Position numbers and translations under genes: made by a program. Below the pieces are notes generated by a model. That model was not told the DNA's origin. It made no database searches and worked only from the letters and a program-made list of their open reading frames with translations. Source: a virus. From it: 27,356 nt of DNA. Positions 22,524 through 27,356 of the stretch are shown piece by piece (position 1 is the stretch's first letter; each line of letters opens with the position of its first letter). The stretch lies in the IMG/VR virus record IMGVR_UViG_3300015371_003867, positions 1 through 27,356 of that record; one strand, written 5' to 3'.

Positions 22524-23551
22524 TGAATGATCTCGTCGTGACCACCACGGCGGCCCTGCCCGCCACCGTCGTCACGCTCCCCCGGGCCCAGAATCCCTAC
22601 CACGTGTACCTGGATTCGCTGAAGAGCGCGGAGTCCCGGCGGACCATGCGCGGATGCCTGAACCACATCACGGCGATGCTGGCCGACGTGAGCGGCCAGG
22701 AGATCATCGCCGAGGCCGTCCCGTGGGGGGCGCTGCGCTTTCAGCACGCCGCCAACATCCGGGCCCGGCTCACCCAGGAGACCCGCACCGTGCGCGGCGA
22801 GACCGCCCCTCTGTCGCCGTCCTACATCAACGTGCACCTGGCGGCCCTGCGCGGCGTCCTGAAGGCCGCGTTCAACCTGGGCCACCTCGGCGCCGACGAC
22901 CTGGCCCGCGCACGCGAGGCCCTGAAGAACGTCACCGGCTCACGCCTGCCCGCCGGACGCAACCTGGCCGACGCCGAACAGGCGGCCATGCTGCGGGTCT
23001 GCCTGGACGGCACGCTCGCGGGCATCCGCAACGCCGCCATCGTGGCCCTGCTGTGCGCGACCGGCGCCCGGCGTGCCGAGGTGGCCGCCGCCCGGCGTGA
23101 GCACTACGACCCCGGCGGGCGGGCGCTGCGCATCGTCGGCAAGGGCGACCGTCAGCGCGAGGTCTACGTCAACGAGGACGCCGCCGTCTACCTCGGTGCC
23201 TGGCTCGCCCAGCTCGACGGCCGCACCGGCGCCCTGTTCGTGCCCATCGACAAGTGGGGGCACCTGGCCAACCGGCACATGAGCACCCGGGCCGTCGGCG
23301 CCGTCATCGACGACGTACGGCGGCGCGCGGGCCTGCCGAGGCTCACGCCGCACGACTTCCGGCGGACCTTCATTGGCCAGCTGCTCGACGACGGCACCGA
23401 CCTGGCCACGGCCCAGGCGCTCGCCGGGCACGCCTCACCGGTCACCACGGCCGGATACGACCGGCGCCCGGCCGCCGCACGCAAGGCCGCCGCCAACCGG
23501 CTGCGCCTGCCGCGTCCCGAAGACCTCAAGCCCGCGACGGTAGCCGGGTGA
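22523..23551 (+). CDS. int: Tyrosine recombinase (phage-type integrase)
   Basis: A 342-residue site-specific recombinase. The SAM-like N-terminal domain (about residues 22-135: YHVYLDSLKSAESRRTMRG, later SPSYINVHLAALRGVLKAAF) precedes a catalytic domain holding the full active-site set. This comprises Arg183 in TGARRAEV, Lys207 in GKGDR, His277 and Arg280 in PHDFRR, His303 in AGH, and the nucleophile Tyr312 in TTAGYDR. It is XerC-like in arrangement and lacks a clear arm-binding N-terminal domain, so it may be a short-arm integrase or act in plasmid/phage multimer resolution. It is transcribed separately from the tail genes, probably as a leaderless mRNA. The 600-nt region downstream could contain attP. 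Confidence 0.92.
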   Translation: MNDLVVTTTAALPATVVTLPRAQNPYHVYLDSLKSAESRRTMRGCLNHITAMLADVSGQEIIAEAVPWGALRFQHAANIRARLTQETRTVRGETAPLSPSYINVHLAALRGVLKAAFNLGHLGADDLARAREALKNVTGSRLPAGRNLADAEQAAMLRVCLDGTLAGIRNAAIVALLCATGARRAEVAAARREHYDPGGRALRIVGKGDRQREVYVNEDAAVYLGAWLAQLDGRTGALFVPIDKWGHLANRHMSTRAVGAVIDDVRRRAGLPRLTPHDFRRTFIGQLLDDGTDLATAQALAGHASPVTTAGYDRRPAAARKAAANRLRLPRPEDLKPATVAG

Positions 23552-23590
23552 TCCCCGTACCGTTGATCTCGTGAGGCGTTGAACGCCCAG

Positions 23591-23681
23591 GCGCTCCGAG
23601 ATGATTCATGTGGGGTGGTTGCCTCGGAGGCGCCCGTGAGAGGGGGCGCGGTCCCGGTGTTGACCGGGTCGGGCCCCTCTC
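23591..23681. other. Two adjacent hairpins after the integrase
   Basis: GCGCTCCGAG (23591-23600) pairs with CTCGGAGGCGC (23623-23633) with one bulged base. A second nested structure has GAGAGGGG (23638-23645) with CCCCTCTC (23674-23681), enclosing CCCGGT (23653-23658) with ACCGGG (23663-23668). They could terminate integrase transcription, form a small RNA, or be integrase core/arm sites. Confidence 0.5.
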
Positions 23682-23774
23682 TCCGTGTTTATGCAGGCCA
23701 GAGGCCCAATCGCTGTACGGGCCGCTGAGAGGCCCCCTGTGGGACCTAACCCTTCCTATCGACCACCTGCTGTT

Positions 23775-23790
23775 TGGCCGTCTGCGGCCA
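23775..23790. repeat. Short inverted repeat
   Basis: TGGCCG (23775-23780) and CGGCCA (23785-23790) form a perfect 6-bp stem with a TCTG loop. No T-run follows. Function unknown; it lies between the integrase-side hairpins and the bidirectional terminator. Confidence 0.35.
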
Positions 23791-23840
23791 TCTCAGAGCC
23801 TCGATTTTCGCCATGATCACGCCACTGACCCCGGACATGC

Positions 23841-23887
23841 AAAAGGCCCCCTTTCCGACCTCGGATGAGGCGGAAAGGGGGCCTTTT
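23841..23887. terminator. Bidirectional terminator between convergent genes
   Basis: AAAAGGCCCCCTTTCCG (23841-23857) pairs perfectly over 17 bp with 23871-23887. The stem extends into CCTC/GAGG after one bulged A, closed by a GGAT loop. A and T runs flank it on both sides, so it can work for transcripts from either strand: the integrase side and the minus-strand transfer genes. Confidence 0.92.
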
Positions 23888-23994
23888 GATCATTGCGTGG
23901 TGAAGGATGAGGGGTCTCAGGAGGGTCGATGTATCAGCCCGTCGCGCCCGTGGAGCGACCGGTCCGGCGGGCCCTTCTCGCGGCGTCGGTGACC

Positions 23995-24150
23995 CGGTAG
24001 CCGCTCCCGTCGAGAGGCGGTAATCCAGGGCCGAAGTGGAGGCCGTCCGGGGACGGTAATCGGGGCGGTAATCCACCCGGTAGCGGGGGCAGAAATTACC
24101 GCCCTCTGACCCCGGAAACCGGGGCGGTAGCGAGGGCGGTAATCGGGGGC
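23995..24150. repeat. Cluster of CGGTA repeats with 12-bp phasing (iteron- or clt-like)
   Basis: The core CGGTA occurs on the plus strand at 23995, 24018, 24054, 24066, 24078, 24125 and 24137, and inverted (TACCG) at 24097. Two versions exist: GGCGGTAATC (24016, 24064, 24135, with near-copy 24052 and the inverted copy) and CGGTAGC (23995, 24078, 24125). Steps of 12, 12 and 12 bp, and one of 36 bp, keep most copies on one phase. The cluster ends one base before the stop codon of the minus-strand membrane-protein gene. Such arrays are typical of plasmid iterons, partition sites or the recognition sites of TraB-type translocases. Confidence 0.75.
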
Positions 24151-25155
24151 CTAACCGACCGACCGCAGGGGCGGCCGGGCGGGCGCTTGCGCCTCTAGTT
24201 CGACGAGTTCCTTCTTGATCTCACGGAGGAGCTGACGGCCCCGGTCTGGGGTCAGGCCGAGCGACTTGCCAAGCTCGCCGCCCGAGATCTCCGGGTTCTC
24301 CTCATACAGGATGCGGGCCTCGTCCTTGCTGCTCAGGCCGCGCCTATCCGGGTCCACAGCGGTCGCCTTCGGGCCCTTGCCGGACCTCTTACCGGCGGGC
24401 TTGCTGTCGGTCAGCTCACGCCGCACACGGGCGGTCGTTTCGACCTCGGCGCGGGTACGCGCGGCCTCCTCGGCGGCCTCGATGAGGGCCGGGATTTCCG
24501 CCTCGGCTTCCGCCCTGCCGCGCGCCTCGGCGGCCTCGATTTCCGCCCCCCGCTTCCGGGTCGCTTCCGCCTCGATTACCGGTCGGACTTCGGCCTCCAC
24601 TTCCGCCTTGATTTCCGCCCTCGCTTCCGCCTCCAGGCGGTCGCGGATTTCCGCCTTGATGGAGATCATTTCGGCGGCCTCGGCGGCCTTCTTGACCGCG
24701 TCGTGGGCGATCTTCTTCGCCTTCATGAAGAGGTTCAGCGCGACCATCGAAGAGGCGTCCAGAATGATCGGCAGCACCAGGGACCAGAAGTCGCCCATCT
24801 TGGGGCGGAGAACTTCGGCCTGGTGTGCGATCGACATGCCCATGCACGACAGCATCAGCGTGATGATGGCGAACTTGATCCACGAGTTGACCAGGGGGTC
24901 CTTCAGGGCGTCGGAGAGCCAGAAGGCGATGGCCACGGGGACGATGCCGATGATCAGGGCGAGTGAAATGTCCCCGAAGCTCACCTTTATCGCACCGGCG
25001 GCGGTGATCTCCTGGGCGGTCACGGCCAGCTTGCCGCTGGGCAGCTTCGGCGCCAGGGCGTAGTAGATGTTCAGGTAGAGGCTGACCAGGGCTGTTGCGA
25101 TCAGGAACCTCTTCCAGCCTCGCCCGGCCTCCTCCATGGATTCTGGGGTGTTCAC
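24151..25155 (-). CDS. DUF2637/SpdB-like membrane protein with coiled coil and helix-turn-helix
   Basis: A 334-residue protein from GTG 25155, chosen because AAGGGAG lies 5 nt upstream; two in-frame ATGs further upstream lack such a site. Four hydrophobic segments lie at about residues 14-36, 62-84, 91-112 and 122-143. A long, highly charged Ala/Glu/Arg coiled coil follows (about 150-250), then a basic linker (GKRSGKGPK) and a C-terminal helix-turn-helix-like region (DEARILYEENPEISGGELGKSLGLTPDRGRQLLREI). Four helices plus a cytoplasmic tail is the pattern of DUF2637 proteins, typical of actinomycete plasmids and integrative elements, where Spd-type proteins help plasmid spread between hyphal compartments. 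Here it may tether DNA to the membrane for the adjacent translocase. The family call is from layout and context. Confidence 0.72.
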   Translation of the reverse strand: MNTPESMEEAGRGWKRFLIATALVSLYLNIYYALAPKLPSGKLAVTAQEITAAGAIKVSFGDISLALIIGIVPVAIAFWLSDALKDPLVNSWIKFAIITLMLSCMGMSIAHQAEVLRPKMGDFWSLVLPIILDASSMVALNLFMKAKKIAHDAVKKAAEAAEMISIKAEIRDRLEAEARAEIKAEVEAEVRPVIEAEATRKRGAEIEAAEARGRAEAEAEIPALIEAAEEAARTRAEVETTARVRRELTDSKPAGKRSGKGPKATAVDPDRRGLSSKDEARILYEENPEISGGELGKSLGLTPDRGRQLLREIKKELVELEAQAPARPPLRSVG

Positions 25156-25222
25156 GGTTGCTCCCTTGCGAAAGGTCATCAGCACTCCGGTGGTTGCACA
25201 CAGAGTCACGACGGGTTACCCT

Positions 25223-25247
25223 CACGCGCGCATGCGCGCATGCGCGC
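25223..25247. promoter_or_regulatory. Perfect GC-rich palindrome with alternating purine-pyrimidine tract
   Basis: Positions 25226-25247 are a perfect 22-bp palindrome built from GCGCGC and CATGCG units. From 25223 to 25247 purines and pyrimidines alternate without a break, the pattern that most readily adopts Z-DNA under negative supercoiling. It lies about 70 bp upstream of the GTG of the membrane-protein gene, where an operator would be expected. Confidence 0.6.
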
Positions 25248-25266
25248 CCCCGCGTATGGCTCCCAG

Positions 25267-25314
25267 CGGCCCCGAGTTCTCTCGCCCCGGGGCCGTGAGA
25301 ATGAGAATGAGAAA
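25267..25314 (-). terminator. Hairpin and hexamer repeats downstream of the translocase gene
   Basis: CGGCCCCG (25267-25274) and CGGGGCCG (25288-25295) form a perfect 8-bp stem, 34 nt after the translocase stop on the minus strand. No T-run follows, so it is a weak or Rho-assisted terminator at best. Next to it the plus strand reads GAGAAT twice and GAGAAA once (25297-25314), a small tandem hexamer repeat. Confidence 0.45.
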
Positions 25315-25328
25315 GTCACGCTCGGTGG

Positions 25329-27356
25329 TCAGGAGACCTTCAGCGTGTAGACGCCGTCGGCGACCTTCTCGACCGGCAGCGTGGAGATCAGCCGGTAGGC
25401 GGTCGGCATCGAGCACACACCCGCGTCCACGATGTCGGCGACCTTCAGCTGGCCGCGCTCGCGGAACAGGGCCATGATCTTGTCGGCCTTGTCGTCCTTC
25501 GAGCTGATCGGGATCACGGTCGCGTCCTGCCCCGGCGTCTCCGCCGGTGCGACGGCCGCGCCGCCGCCGTACTTCTGGTCGTACTCGGCGAGCCCGGCCA
25601 GGTAGCCGCGCTCGTAGGCCGCCGCGCTGCGCGCGTCCAGCTGCTCCCCGGCGGGGACCAGCCGCGCGCTGGCCTCGGGCGTCATGTAGAGCGTCCGGGA
25701 GACCAGGTCGCGGCCGTTGCCGGTGAGCACGAAGCCCAGGCCGTGCGTCTTCTTGGTCATCTCCTCGTCGAAGTACTTCGGCAAGGTGTTGGCAGCGACT
25801 TCGAGCCCGGCGGAGTTCGCCATCCGGTTGGTCTCCGAGGTGGCGACCCGGTACAGGATGACGTTGCCGGAAAGCAGCTGCTCGCGGGCGTCGCTGTCGT
25901 CGTTGAACGCGCCGTCCACGCTGGGGCGCTGGGTGGCCACGGTCGCCTTCATCCAGGCGGCGCGGCCCTCCTGCACGATCCGGCGGACGATCGGGCCCAG
26001 CTCGCGGATCTCGAACACGCGGGGCATCTCGTCGATGACCGCGTGAACCATCGGGATGCCGTAGTCCGGTCCCATCCGGGCCGGGCCGACCTCGCCTAGC
26101 ATGACGATGCGCTCGTCCAGGACGGCTTCCACGCCACGCAGGCCCGCGAAGATCTCCCGCTTGTTCAGGTACGAGCCGTACAGCTTGGACTGGAGGTCCT
26201 TGAAGTCGCCGCCGCCCTTCGGGTCGAAGAGCAGGACGGCGGAGCCGAACGCGATGGACTCGCCCATGATCAGGCGGAGGCCCGAGGTCTTACCGGACCC
26301 GGTGGCGCCCACGAAGATGTCGTGGACCGCGCCGGACTCCGGGTCGAACAGGATGTAGTAGGCCAGGCCCGACCCGTCGGGGTAGACCGCGAACGGCACC
26401 CGTCCGGTGGCCCGGTCGAGGCCGGGGCCCTCCCAGTAGGACACGTCCATGAGCGGGTTGCGCTCAAGGACCAGCAGGCGGCCCCGGGTCTTGCGGCCCC
26501 GGCGGTCGGCCTCCAGGTAGACCAGCTCGTCCACGAAGTCCATGTCGAGCGTGCCCTTGATGTCCTCCAGGGCGCTGCGCATCTTGTTGTAGGTCCACTT
26601 CTTCGGGCCGCCCTCGATGACCCAGGCCATGCCGTTGGGCGTGCCCTGGTGGTCGAACAGCGGTTCCGGCTCGACCAACTCGCTGCGGGCCAGCGCGCCC
26701 TCGGTGGACCCGACGGCGTTCTCTTCGCTCCAGGCCACCTGGTGCGGGTGCGGCCCTTCGGGCTCGACCTCGGCGACCGGCGCCGCCTCGATGGCGGCCA
26801 CCGGCGCGGCGTAGGTCAGGGCGATCGGGCGGGGGCGGATATACCACCACCACGGCGCGGACATCGCCGCGCCGCCAAGGACCAGCAGGGTGGGCATCGG
26901 GGTGTTCATCCCGGGGCCCACCTGCACGGCCGCCGTGGTCCAGACGGTCGCCAGCGCGAGCGCGCCGCCGTACCAGTTCTGCCGCCACAGCCCCTTGGCC
27001 AGCCAGGCGCGGAGCTTCTTCAGGGCGAGCCCGCCGAGGCCGACCACCACGGCCCCGGCCGGGACGTACCAGGGGTTCGCGCCGTTCTCGTACATGCCGT
27101 TGGCGGCGACCCACAGGCCGCCCCAGGCGGCGACCGGGTACAGGCCCTTGCGGATCTGCCACCACAGCGACCGGCGGGCGCTGGCCAGGGCCTCGGGCGG
27201 GATGGCCGCGCGGATGGCGGCCGTCAGTGCCTCGCCCCGGGTCCTGACCGGCGCGGGGTTGGCCTCGTTGGTGAACCCCAGTGCGTCGGCGACGCTGCCG
27301 GGGCGTATTTGCACGCCCCCCGGCGAAGGGGACTCTGTCGGCGTGCGGGTGGTCAT
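25329..27356 (-). CDS. FtsK/TraB-like dsDNA translocase
   Basis: A 675-residue protein whose ATG is the last codon of the window, so a further upstream start is possible. Four hydrophobic stretches lie between about residues 70 and 172. The motor domain has Walker A GATGSGKT (350-357), a DPKGGGDF strand-loop shortly after, and Walker B HAVIDEMP (D442-E443), followed by a VATQRPS motif typical of FtsK/SpoIIIE proteins. The last about 50 residues (DKIMALFRERGQLKVADIVDAGVCSMPTAYRLIS) form a winged-helix-like DNA-binding domain. N-terminal membrane part, motor and C-terminal winged helix are the layout of TraB, the hexameric pump that transfers double-stranded plasmid DNA in Streptomyces. Known TraB proteins bind short repeats; the CGGTA cluster nearby is a candidate. 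Chromosome-segregation FtsK is unlikely given the small size and context. Confidence 0.88.
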   Translation of the reverse strand: MTTRTPTESPSPGGVQIRPGSVADALGFTNEANPAPVRTRGEALTAAIRAAIPPEALASARRSLWWQIRKGLYPVAAWGGLWVAANGMYENGANPWYVPAGAVVVGLGGLALKKLRAWLAKGLWRQNWYGGALALATVWTTAAVQVGPGMNTPMPTLLVLGGAAMSAPWWWYIRPRPIALTYAAPVAAIEAAPVAEVEPEGPHPHQVAWSEENAVGSTEGALARSELVEPEPLFDHQGTPNGMAWVIEGGPKKWTYNKMRSALEDIKGTLDMDFVDELVYLEADRRGRKTRGRLLVLERNPLMDVSYWEGPGLDRATGRVPFAVYPDGSGLAYYILFDPESGAVHDIFVGATGSGKTSGLRLIMGESIAFGSAVLLFDPKGGGDFKDLQSKLYGSYLNKREIFAGLRGVEAVLDERIVMLGEVGPARMGPDYGIPMVHAVIDEMPRVFEIRELGPIVRRIVQEGRAAWMKATVATQRPSVDGAFNDDSDAREQLLSGNVILYRVATSETNRMANSAGLEVAANTLPKYFDEEMTKKTHGLGFVLTGNGRDLVSRTLYMTPEASARLVPAGEQLDARSAAAYERGYLAGLAEYDQKYGGGAAVAPAETPGQDATVIPISSKDDKADKIMALFRERGQLKVADIVDAGVCSMPTAYRLISTLPVEKVADGVYTLKVS

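Larger units (their letters stand above)
23552..24150. other. Gene-free region downstream of the integrase with hairpins and phased repeats
   Basis: About 600 nt separate the convergent integrase and membrane-protein genes. Open frames here run through hairpins and repeats and have no protein-like pattern. The left part holds several hairpins, the middle a bidirectional terminator, the right part a CGGTA repeat cluster; each is listed separately. Candidates for its role are attP, a plasmid origin, a recognition site for the translocase, or a structured RNA. No tRNA-like sequence was found. Confidence 0.6.

Noticed and set aside
23608-23868. Small plus-strand gene downstream of the integrase
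   Set aside because: The frame runs through hairpins into the bidirectional terminator, lacks a ribosome binding site and has no protein-like pattern.
23756-24076. Small minus-strand gene downstream of the integrase
   Set aside because: It spans the terminator and part of the repeat array. Its YRP/DYR repeats are just the translated DNA repeats.
23995-24150. CRISPR array
   Set aside because: The repeats are only 5-10 bp with 12-bp steps, one is inverted and there are no uniform spacers or cas genes.
24266-25063. Plus-strand Ser/Ala-rich gene opposite the DUF2637-like gene
   Set aside because: It is the antisense shadow of the coiled coil. The minus-strand product has clear membrane helices, a ribosome binding site and a helix-turn-helix.

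Overview
This is a high-GC window in which nearly every codon ends in G or C. Its gene types (HK97-fold head genes, actinophage-type minor tail genes, a DUF2637-like membrane protein and a TraB/FtsK-like translocase) point to an actinomycete (Streptomyces or a relative) temperate siphophage, prophage or phage-plasmid. The host species cannot be told from the sequence.

Layout. Positions 1-192 hold a small excisionase/MerR-like helix-turn-helix gene, followed by a terminator and about 330 nt without a gene. The packaging module (639-3912) has two HNH endonucleases, a small unknown gene, and the small and large terminase subunits. The head module (3920-8149) has a two-helix membrane protein, portal, prohead protease, major capsid protein, a probable head decoration protein and a small acidic protein. 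The neck and tail-tube module (8221-11170) has connector and completion proteins and two related tail-tube proteins separated by a terminator. A tail assembly chaperone pair (11167-11849) is joined by a textbook -1 frameshift site. It precedes a tape measure protein with a built-in NlpC/P60 peptidase, a 918-residue tail-tip protein with two lectin-like domains, and a long block of adhesion genes (17820-22326). That block includes three tandem paralogues, a collagen-like protein, a fibre with shaft repeats and a second pair of paralogues.

The phage late block ends at a strong terminator (22396-22440). A tyrosine integrase follows, whose start codon sits 6 nt behind a -10 box and is probably translated from a leaderless mRNA. 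Next come about 600 nt without a gene, containing several hairpins, a near-perfect bidirectional terminator and a cluster of CGGTA repeats with mostly 12-bp phasing. The last two genes run on the minus strand: a DUF2637/SpdB-like membrane protein with coiled coil and helix-turn-helix, and an FtsK/TraB-like dsDNA translocase with a C-terminal winged helix. They resemble the transfer module of actinomycete conjugative plasmids and integrative elements.

The most interesting point is this juxtaposition: a complete siphophage morphogenesis cassette and integrase beside a plasmid-type dsDNA-transfer module and a phased repeat array that could be its recognition site, a plasmid origin or an attachment region. 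No endolysin/holin cassette, repressor or replication initiator is visible in the window. The sequence alone does not show whether the transfer genes belong to the phage or to a neighbouring element.
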